Below, in pieces: positions 54,709 to 60,660 of a DNA stretch of 60,660 bases; position 1 is the first letter of the stretch; each line of letters opens with the position of its first letter. The stretch spans positions 1-60,660 of the forward strand of contig NZ_BMRJ01000008.1 of assembly GCF_014648575.1 (NCBI RefSeq). Direction: 5' to 3'. Position numbers and translations under genes: made by a program. The notes beneath the pieces were generated by a model. That model saw nothing but the letters and a program-made list of their open reading frames with translations, made no database searches and had not been told where the DNA came from. The DNA is from Agromyces mediolanus (GTDB taxonomy: Bacteria > Actinomycetota > Actinomycetes > Actinomycetales > Microbacteriaceae).

Positions 54709-55116
54709 ATGGCGTATTCCCCGAACCCCGAGGCGCAGGCCGACGAGCTCGACGCCCGTCGCTCGGCCCGGCTGCACGAACTCGGCCACATCGACGACGA
54801 GGCCTGCCGCCGCTTCACGAGCGCGATCGAGTTCGCCGGGCGCAAGTGGAACGCGGCCATCCTGCTCGCCGGGGTGCGCGGTGCCCGCCGCTTCTCGGAG
54901 TACCGCGACACCGTCGCCGGCATCTCCGACCGGGTGCTCGCCGCCCGCCTGCGCGAGCTCGAGGCCGACGGACTGCTCGAACGGCACGTCCGCGCCACGA
55001 CGCCCGTGACGATCCGGTACACGCCGAGCTCGCGCGCGCTGCAGCTCATGGAGCTGCTGCAGCCGCTCGTCGAGTGGCAGGCCGACGAGGAGCGCAGCGC
55101 CGGACAGGCGGGCTGA
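54709..55116 (+). CDS. HxlR family transcriptional regulator
   Basis: 135-residue winged-helix regulator of the HxlR family. The core is FAGRKWNAAILLAGVRGARR, then FSEYRDTVAGISDRVLAARL and ELEADGLLERHV. The family usually carries a Cys ahead of the core that senses aldehydes or oxidants; here EACRR provides it. ATG 54709 has GGAG eight bases upstream. It is divergent from the LLM-FAD fusion gene and should control it through the palindrome at 54655. Confidence 0.9.
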   Translation: MAYSPNPEAQADELDARRSARLHELGHIDDEACRRFTSAIEFAGRKWNAAILLAGVRGARRFSEYRDTVAGISDRVLAARLRELEADGLLERHVRATTPVTIRYTPSSRALQLMELLQPLVEWQADEERSAGQAG

Positions 55117-55134
55117 CCGGGCTGGGTTCCGCGC

Positions 55135-56052
55135 TCAGCGGGCGCGGTGGTCGACGAAGGGCATCCGCGGTCCGCGCCGCGGCCGCCCGCGGTGCCCGGC
55201 GAGGCCGAGCAGGCGGATGACCCGGTAGCGCTGTCCGGCCCACGGCGCGAGGGCGGCGAGCATCTCCTCGTCGCTCATGTCGCGCCCCTCGAGCGCGTGG
55301 CCGACGAAGTTCGCGAGGTGGTAGTCGCCGACCGAGACCGCATCGGCGTCGCCGAGGGCGCGCTGGGCGACCTCGGCCGCCGTCCACGGGCCGACGCCCG
55401 GCAGCGCGGTGAGCCGGGCGAGGGCGTCGGCCGAAGTCATCCCCGCCGCCTCCTCGACGCGCTCGGCGAGCGCCGCGACCCGCACGATCGCCCGGGAACG
55501 CTGCGGGTCGACCCCGGCCCGGTGCCACTCCCAGCTCGGGATCATGCGCCACCCCTCGGCGCTCGGCGGCACCAGCATCGGCCGCGGCGTCGGACCGGGC
55601 GCCGGCTCGCCGAAGCGACGCAGCAGCACCCGCCACGAGTCGTGCGCCTGCAGCGTGATCACCTTCTGCTCGAGGATGGCGGGCACGAGCGCCTCGAGCA
55701 CCCGGCCGCTGCGCGGCACCCGGAACCCCGGGTTGCGCCGGTGCGCTTCGACGAGCTCGGGGAGCCTCGGCTCGAAGCGGGCGGTGTCGTCGCGCGCACC
55801 CAGCAGCTCGGGTGCCGAGGCCACCGCGGCGGCCGCTCCCGGCCCCCACGCCTCGCAGCGGAACTCGTCGGCGCCGCGCTGCGAGAGCCGCATGGTCGCC
55901 GGCCCCTCGGCCATGCGGGTCGCGCGCCAGACCGAACGATCGGGCGCGGTCAGGTACGCCGGGTCGCCGGGCCCCCGGCGGAGCGAGCCCACCGTCTGAT
56001 GCAGCTCGCTCGGATGGGGCGCCCGCCAGTCGAGTCGCGCGTCCGGGGTCAC
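55135..56052 (-). CDS. DNA-3-methyladenine glycosylase family protein (AlkA-like, HhH-GPD)
   Basis: 305-residue base-excision repair glycosylase of the HhH-GPD superfamily. The hairpin-helix motif reads LTALPGVGPWTAAEVAQRAL, and the catalytic Asp lies 21-22 residues on in SVGDYHLAN. The first 120 residues form an AlkA-like beta domain. There is no Ada regulatory domain and no iron-sulfur cluster. GTG 56052 is preceded by CACACT at the leaderless distance; ATG 56070 is an alternative with six more residues. The gene is convergent with HxlR. Confidence 0.88.
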   Translation of the reverse strand: MTPDARLDWRAPHPSELHQTVGSLRRGPGDPAYLTAPDRSVWRATRMAEGPATMRLSQRGADEFRCEAWGPGAAAAVASAPELLGARDDTARFEPRLPELVEAHRRNPGFRVPRSGRVLEALVPAILEQKVITLQAHDSWRVLLRRFGEPAPGPTPRPMLVPPSAEGWRMIPSWEWHRAGVDPQRSRAIVRVAALAERVEEAAGMTSADALARLTALPGVGPWTAAEVAQRALGDADAVSVGDYHLANFVGHALEGRDMSDEEMLAALAPWAGQRYRVIRLLGLAGHRGRPRRGPRMPFVDHRAR

Positions 56053-56267
56053 CAGTCCAGTGTGCGCCATCCCGCCGACGGCGCACCCGGACGGCCTGAC
56101 CCGTCGAGCCATCCGGCATCCTCCGGGCTTCGCCGCCCGCACGCAACGGAGTGCCCGTTTGTGCCGTCCAAGCGAGCGTTGATTGCGTGCGCGGCGGGAT
56201 TCATGCGTAGAAGTTGCGCGCGGTCGGGCGACGGTTCAGACTTGCCGATGCCATCGAGAGGACACAC

Positions 56268-57710
56268 ATGGGCACCGCAGCCGACTCCCCCAGCAGCACC
56301 ACCACCGACGCCGGGCCCACGCCCCCGACGGAGGCCGTCGACCCCACGCGGATGCACGCCGTCACCGCCGAGACCCAGGCCATCGTCGACCTCGTGCTCG
56401 ACTACTCGCGCCGCCGGCTGCTCTCGACCGACACCCCGCTCGACAAGCCCGAGACGGAGGCCGAGCTCAGCCGACTCGCCGGCCGCACGATCGACGAGCA
56501 CGGCATGGGCGCGACGCGCGCCCTCTCGGTGTTCGAGCACGTGCTCGCCCCGGCCTGCATCACGATCGACCACCCCCAGTACCTGTCCTTCATCCCCGCC
56601 GCGCCCACGAAGGCCGCGATGGCCTTCGACCTCGTCGTCTCGGCGTCGAGCCTGTACGGCGGCAGCTGGATGGAGGGCTCCGGGGCGGTGCACGCCGAGA
56701 ACGAGGTGCTCACCTGGCTCGCCGCGGAGTTCGGCCTGCCCGCCGGCGCCGGCGGCGTCTTCGTGCAGGGCGGCACCATCGGCAACCTCTCCGCGCTCGT
56801 CGCCGCCCGCGAAGCGGCCCGCGATCGCCGCACCGCGGCCGGGCTCCCCGCGCCCGCCAGGTGGAAGCTCGTCTGCAGCACCGAGGCGCACTCCTCGAAC
56901 AAGTCCGCCGCGAAGGTCATGGACGTCGAGCTCGTGCTCGTGCCGGCGGGCCCCGACGGCCGGCTGCGCGGCGACGCGGTGCGCGCCGCGCTCGAGGAGC
57001 ACGGCGACGACGTCTTCGCGGTCATCGCCACGACGGGCTCGACGAACTTCGGCATCGTCGACGACGTCGCCTCGATCGCCGCCCTCAAGGACGAGTTCGA
57101 GTTCTGGCTGCACATCGACGGCGCCTACGGCCTGACCGGCATGCTCTCGCCCCTCGCCCGCCCGCGGTACCGCGGAGTCGAGCGCGCGGACTCGGTCATC
57201 GTCGACCCGCACAAGTGGCTCTTCGCGCCCTTCGACGCCTGCGCCCTCATCTACCGCGACCCCGAGATCGGCCGCCGCGCGCACACCCAGCACGCCGAGT
57301 ACCTCGACACGCTGACCGGCAAGCCCGAGTGGAGCCCGTCCGACTACGCGGTCCAGCTCACCCGACGTCCCCGCGGGCTGCCGTTCTGGTTCTCGCTCGC
57401 GAGCTACGGCGCCGCCGCGTACCGGGCCGCCATCACCCACTCGCTCGAGCTCGCCCAGCGCATCGCCGAGGAGATCCGCTCGCGGCCGGAGCTGCGGCTC
57501 GTGCGCGACCCCGAGCTGTCGATCGTCGTCTTCGAGCGCGAGGGCTGGACGATGGACGACTACGAGCGCTGGTCGACCCGCCTGCTCGAGGAGCAGCGCG
57601 CCTTCGTCACGCCGAGCTCGCACGACGGCCGGCCGAACACCCGCTTCGCGATCGTGAACCCGATGACGACGTTCGAGCAGCTCGTGGGGATCCTCGACTC
57701 CATGGAGTGA
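56268..57710 (+). CDS. PLP-dependent group II decarboxylase family protein
   Basis: 480-residue fold-type-I PLP enzyme of the aromatic-L-amino-acid/glutamate decarboxylase family. The Schiff-base Lys316 is in DPHKWLFAPFD; GGTIGNLSALVAARE and HIDGAYG (Asp for the cofactor) fit the family. The N-terminal 25 residues are a Ser/Thr/Pro-rich lead. Substrate may be an aromatic amino acid such as tryptophan or tyrosine, or phenylacetaldehyde formation; the sequence cannot decide. ATG 56268 has GAGAGGA five bases upstream. No transporter partner is adjacent. Confidence 0.9.
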   Translation: MGTAADSPSSTTTDAGPTPPTEAVDPTRMHAVTAETQAIVDLVLDYSRRRLLSTDTPLDKPETEAELSRLAGRTIDEHGMGATRALSVFEHVLAPACITIDHPQYLSFIPAAPTKAAMAFDLVVSASSLYGGSWMEGSGAVHAENEVLTWLAAEFGLPAGAGGVFVQGGTIGNLSALVAAREAARDRRTAAGLPAPARWKLVCSTEAHSSNKSAAKVMDVELVLVPAGPDGRLRGDAVRAALEEHGDDVFAVIATTGSTNFGIVDDVASIAALKDEFEFWLHIDGAYGLTGMLSPLARPRYRGVERADSVIVDPHKWLFAPFDACALIYRDPEIGRRAHTQHAEYLDTLTGKPEWSPSDYAVQLTRRPRGLPFWFSLASYGAAAYRAAITHSLELAQRIAEEIRSRPELRLVRDPELSIVVFEREGWTMDDYERWSTRLLEEQRAFVTPSSHDGRPNTRFAIVNPMTTFEQLVGILDSME

Positions 57711-58022
57711 GGCGGGCCACGAAGGCGGTGCGCCGGGGGCCGCCCGCCGCATCGCCGGGACCCGATCACCCGGCGGTGGCGGGGCCAGCCCGGCCGGCAC
57801 CGTCGTGCCGCGAGACGCGGCGCGCGCGGGCCGCGACAGGAGGGAGTCGTCGCGGACCCGCGTCGCGCCGCCACCGCATCCGAACCGATGCGATCGTGCT
57901 CGTCGACACGATCCAAGGCTGCGCGCCGACCCTATGACCGGGCTATGTCGGGGGCTCGGATCCGCTGTGAACCGGCGGCGCCGAGGTATCCGCGCCGAGC
58001 CATCCGCGCCGAGGCATCCCGC
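57711..58022. other. Non-coding stretch with a 14-bp tandem repeat
   Basis: 312 bp between two convergent genes with no supported gene. It opens with a weak 7-bp inverted repeat (57711-57748) that may end the decarboxylase transcript. At 57979-58020 a 14-bp unit, CGCCGAGGTATCCG and two variants with CATCC, is repeated three times; two copies carry the GGCATCC-like core that is frequent across the window. Confidence 0.55.
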
Positions 58023-58565
58023 TCAGAGCGGGCGCACGTAGCGCAGCTCGTGCAGGCCGTCGACGCTGCCGCCCTCGCCGAACTTCTCTCCGCCGTCGGC
58101 GCGCCAGCCGTGCCGCTCGTAGAAGCGGATGGCGCGGGCGTTGCCGTCGAGCACCCAGAGGTACGCCTCGGTCCAGCCGGCCGCGGCGAGCTCCTGCTGC
58201 GCCCGCTCGATCAGCGCGTGGCCGACCCCGTGCGTCCAGCTCGTGGGATCGACGTAGAGCCCGGCGAGCTCGCCGAGCTCGCGGCGGTCGTCGTCGCGTC
58301 CGCCGCCGAAGCTCGCCCAGCCGAGGATCTCGCCGTCGAGCTCGGCGACGAGGAGGCGGTGCGCGACATCCCCGTAGCCGTCCGGCGCCTCCCCGAGCTG
58401 CGAACGAGTGATCGAGTTCCGCCACATCTGCGTGCGCGCTTCGACGCTCTGCCGGTCCAGCACGGCCTGGTCGATCAGCCCCGCGTAGGCCACCCGCCAC
58501 GCGTTCACATGCACTGCGGCGACCCCGGCCGCATCCTCGACCGTCGCCCATCGGATGCTCAGCAT
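58023..58565 (-). CDS. GNAT family N-acetyltransferase
   Basis: 180-residue acetyltransferase. The GNAT core is seen in LGELAGLYVDPTSWTHGVGH (acetyl-CoA loop region) and AYLWVLDGNARAIRFYERHG. Acceptor unknown. ATG 58565 is leaderless: TAGCGT at 58577-58572 stands six bases before it. Divergent from the flavin-binding gene at 58686. Confidence 0.92.
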   Translation of the reverse strand: MLSIRWATVEDAAGVAAVHVNAWRVAYAGLIDQAVLDRQSVEARTQMWRNSITRSQLGEAPDGYGDVAHRLLVAELDGEILGWASFGGGRDDDRRELGELAGLYVDPTSWTHGVGHALIERAQQELAAAGWTEAYLWVLDGNARAIRFYERHGWRADGGEKFGEGGSVDGLHELRYVRPL

Positions 58566-58685
58566 CCGATGACGCTACCGGAGCCCCGTGACGTGTGACG
58601 CGCGCGCCTCACGGTGCGCCGCCGGCCGCGTCATACGCCGCGCGGCAGGCGTAGCGTGGGGGCATCGGCGGGACGGGAGGCAGCC

Positions 58686-59525
58686 ATGCGACAGGACGAG
58701 CACCTCGTGATCGAGCCGAGCGTGCTGTACGTCGGCACCCCGGTCTACCTGGTCGTCACGCGGAACGCCGACGGCACCGCCAACCTCGCCCCGGCGTCCA
58801 GCCACTGGGCGCTCGGGCGCATGCTCGTGCTCGGCCTCGAGACCGACGGGCAGTCGTACGCGAATCTCGTCGAGCGCCCGCAGCTCACCGTCAACTTCCC
58901 GTCGTCGGGCCAGTGGCGCAACGTCGAGCGCCTCGCCGCCGTCACCGGCCGGGACCCGGTGCCCGCGGCGAAAGCGCACCGCTACCGCACCGAGCGCCGC
59001 AAGTTCGAGCTCGCCGGTCTCACGGAGCAGCCCTCGGAGCTCGTCGCCCCGCCGCGGGTGCGCGAGGCGCCGCTGCAGTTCGAGGGCGAGGTGCGCCGGA
59101 TCACGCCGGGCGTCGACCCGGGCTACGCGATGGTCGAGGTCGAGGTCGTCCGCGTGCACGCGCTGCCCGAGCTGCACGTGCCCGGCACCCAGCACATCGA
59201 TCCCGGCGCCTGGCACCCGCTCATCTACGCCTTCCGGCACTTCTACGACCGCGGCGAGGAGCTCGGCTGGACCCGCAGCTCCCCCACCGCGTCCGGACCG
59301 CCGGAGCTCGGGCCGCCGCCCCTCGAGCCGGAGTCCGCGAGCGGCCCGCTCGACGAGCTCGCCCGCTGGGAGGGCTTCGGCGGCACCTGGGCGCTGCGCG
59401 AACTCGACGCCGAGGGTGCCGTCGTCAGTCTGTGCCGCTGCGACGGCGGCGAAGAGGTGTCCAGGATCGTCTCCGCCGACCCCGCGTTCCTGCGCTGGGC
59501 GGCCGAACAGGAGGTGCAGCCGTGA
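58686..59525 (+). CDS. Flavin-binding split-barrel (flavin reductase-like) protein with C-terminal extension
   Basis: 279-residue protein. Residues 1-190 form a flavin reductase-like split barrel (LVIEPSVLYVGTPVYLV, NLAPASSHWALG, LTVNFPSSGQWRNV). The last 60 residues (LARWEGFGGTWALREL, SLCRCDGGEEVSRI) form an extra segment with two Cys whose role is unknown. TAGCGT at 58652-58657 is the -10, and GGGAGG five bases before ATG 58686 the ribosome site. Its stop overlaps the GTG of the nitronate monooxygenase gene (GTGA), so the two are translated together; it may supply reduced FMN to that enzyme. Confidence 0.82.
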   Translation: MRQDEHLVIEPSVLYVGTPVYLVVTRNADGTANLAPASSHWALGRMLVLGLETDGQSYANLVERPQLTVNFPSSGQWRNVERLAAVTGRDPVPAAKAHRYRTERRKFELAGLTEQPSELVAPPRVREAPLQFEGEVRRITPGVDPGYAMVEVEVVRVHALPELHVPGTQHIDPGAWHPLIYAFRHFYDRGEELGWTRSSPTASGPPELGPPPLEPESASGPLDELARWEGFGGTWALRELDAEGAVVSLCRCDGGEEVSRIVSADPAFLRWAAEQEVQP

Positions 59526-60523
59526 CCGGTCTCGCCACGCCGTGGTCCGCCTCGCTCGGGCTGGGCGTTCCGATCGTCGCGGCCCCGATGGGCGGGGTCG
59601 CCGGCGGCCGCTTCGCGCACGCCGTCTCGCGGGCCGGCGCGCTCGGCCTCATCGGCATGGGCAGCGCGGGGTCCGCGACGAAGCTCTCGGCGCAGCTCGC
59701 CGAGTTCGAGGCGGCGCGCGGTGAGGATGCCGAGGCATCCGCGCTCCCCTTCGGCATCGGCCTCGTCGACTGGGGGCTCCGGCGCGACCCCGAACTGCTC
59801 GACACGGCGCTCGCAGCCCGCCCCCACCTCGTCTCGATCGGCTTCTCCGAGCGCTTCGACTGGGTGGCGCGGGTGCACGCGATCGGCGCGCTCGCGGCGA
59901 CCCAGGTGTACACCCCGGCGGAGGCCGTGCTCGCGGCCGACGCGGGCATCGACGTGGTCGTCGCACGCGGCAGCGAGGGCGGCGGCCACGGCGACCCGCG
60001 CATGGGCACGCTCAGCCTGCTCGACGCCGTGCTCGACGGGATCGGCGGCCGGGCGACGGTGCTCGCCGCGGGCGGCGTCTCCTCGGGCCGCAGCCTCGCC
60101 GCCGTGCTCGCGGCCGGTGCCGACGGCGCCTGGGTGGGCACCGCGCTGATGGCGAGCCCCGAGGCGCTGACGCCCGAGTCCGCACGGCCGGTGCTGCTCG
60201 CCGCGAGCGGCGACGACACCGTGAACACGAGCGCGGCGGATGCGGCACTCGGACTGCCCTGGCCGGAGCGCTTCCCCGAGCGGGTCGTGCGCAACGCCTT
60301 CGTCGAGGAGTGGGCGGCGCGGGTCGACGAGCTCCGCGGCACTGGCGACGAACTCGACGGCTTCCGCGCCGCGTTCACGGCGGCGAACTCGGCGGGCGAC
60401 CACCGGCTGGTGCCGGTCGACGCCGGTGAGGGCGTCGGTCTGCTGCGCTCGGTGCGTCCGGTCGCCGAGATCCTCGACGAGTTCGCGCGGGATGCCTCGG
60501 CGCTGCTCGGTCGCTGGAGCTGA
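59522..60523 (+). CDS. Nitronate monooxygenase family protein (FMN TIM barrel)
   Basis: 333-residue FMN enzyme of the nitronate monooxygenase/2-nitropropane dioxygenase family, a TIM barrel that oxidises toxic nitronates. PIVAAPMGGVAGG opens the barrel, GSEGGGHGD contains the usual catalytic His, and AAGGVSSGRSLAAVLAAGAD and GAWVGTALMAS bind FMN phosphate. GTG 59522 overlaps the stop of the flavin-binding gene by four bases. The pair probably forms one functional unit. Confidence 0.92.
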   Translation: MTGLATPWSASLGLGVPIVAAPMGGVAGGRFAHAVSRAGALGLIGMGSAGSATKLSAQLAEFEAARGEDAEASALPFGIGLVDWGLRRDPELLDTALAARPHLVSIGFSERFDWVARVHAIGALAATQVYTPAEAVLAADAGIDVVVARGSEGGGHGDPRMGTLSLLDAVLDGIGGRATVLAAGGVSSGRSLAAVLAAGADGAWVGTALMASPEALTPESARPVLLAASGDDTVNTSAADAALGLPWPERFPERVVRNAFVEEWAARVDELRGTGDELDGFRAAFTAANSAGDHRLVPVDAGEGVGLLRSVRPVAEILDEFARDASALLGRWS

Positions 60524-60542
60524 GGGGGCCTCAGCGGCCGGA

Positions 60543-60573
60543 TTGACGCGCTTCGCCGACCGACTGGGAGAAT
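60543..60573 (+). promoter_or_regulatory. Promoter of the mraY-like gene
   Basis: TTGACG (60543-60548), a 19-base spacer and GAGAAT (60568-60573) lie six bases before GTG 60580, a leaderless layout with its own -35. Confidence 0.55.
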
Positions 60574-60579
60574 GACCCC

Positions 60580-60660
60580 GTGAGAGCACTGCTGACCGCT
60601 GGAGCCTTGTCGCTCGCCTTCACGCTCTTTCTGACCCCGTTGTTCATCCGGTTGTTCACG
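60580..60660 (+). CDS. mraY: Start of a phospho-N-acetylmuramoyl-pentapeptide transferase-like gene, 3' partial
   Basis: First 27 codons of a membrane protein, cut by the right edge: [20 protein letters not shown] and then LFIRLFT. This is one hydrophobic helix followed by the LTPLFIRLF phrase of actinobacterial MraY, the enzyme that makes lipid I for peptidoglycan. Codon use is less GC-biased than upstream (TTG, TTT, GCT, GCA). No Shine-Dalgarno; a leaderless promoter precedes it. MraY normally sits behind murF in the dcw cluster, which is not the case here. Only 27 residues are visible, so the call is moderate. Confidence 0.6.
   Translation, partial: MRALLTAGALSLAFTLFLTPLFIRLFT

Noticed and set aside
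56268..57710. Decarboxylase considered as glutamate decarboxylase of an acid-resistance system
   Set aside because: No antiporter gene is adjacent and the sequence resembles the wider group II family; substrate left open.

Overview
The window is very GC-rich, gene-dense bacterial DNA (GC about 70 percent or more by eye). It looks like the chromosome of an actinobacterium, most likely of the family Microbacteriaceae. Evidence: many GTG starts, leaderless transcripts with a TANNNT hexamer six bases before the start codon, nucS in place of a mutS-type repair gene, a DtxR-type iron box, DUF222/HNH genes, and intergenic GGTTCGCTGAGC-type palindromic repeats. The right edge carries the first codons of a gene that resembles mraY. 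No rRNA, tRNA, CRISPR array, prophage or insertion sequence was found. Long open frames opposite the genes are a by-product of GC content.

Layout. 1-6.1 kb: partial HNH nuclease gene, a double alpha/beta-hydrolase, a penicillin-recognising hydrolase, an M13 metallopeptidase and a YccF membrane protein. 6.2-12.7 kb: MATE transporter, then a likely regulon made of a LacI repressor, the threonine-degrading pair tdh-kbl and an MFS transporter, linked by identical palindromic operators. 12.7-21.6 kb: pcp, a RibD-like reductase, nucS, a HAD phosphatase, a lipoprotein, a large secreted M6 metalloprotease, a DUF389 membrane protein, a TetR regulator and glutathione peroxidase. 21.7-28.3 kb: a very large LuxR/AAA regulator preceded by a coupled 39-residue ORF, a flavin-binding protein divergent from a MocR regulator, a LysM lipoprotein and a small membrane protein.

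28.3-31.9 kb: the iron uptake operon efeU-efeO-efeB under a DtxR/IdeR-type box. 31.9-41.9 kb: oligopeptidase B, an FAD oxidase between two clusters of palindromic repeats, a DUF1349 pair, an OhrR-like regulator divergent from a small Cys-rich protein, a hydroxyisobutyrate-type dehydrogenase, a DNA/RNA nuclease and a CPA1 antiporter. 42.1-52.3 kb is rich in transport genes: an RND pump with a predicted long coiled-coil hairpin inserted in its docking region, a YeiH-type exporter with its LysR regulator, an ABC/YhgE/TetR operon and an SMR pump. 52.3-60.66 kb: a natural LLM-FAD oxidase fusion with a divergent HxlR regulator, an AlkA-like glycosylase, a PLP decarboxylase, a GNAT enzyme, an overlapping flavoprotein/nitronate monooxygenase pair, and the start of the mraY-like gene.

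Most of this is ordinary chromosomal content with many local regulator-target pairs whose operators can be read directly. The most unusual items are the RND pump with a built-in periplasmic hairpin, the two-flavin fusion protein, the LacI/threonine/MFS regulon, the 39-residue ORF coupled to the giant LuxR gene, and the spread of repeats into coding ends.
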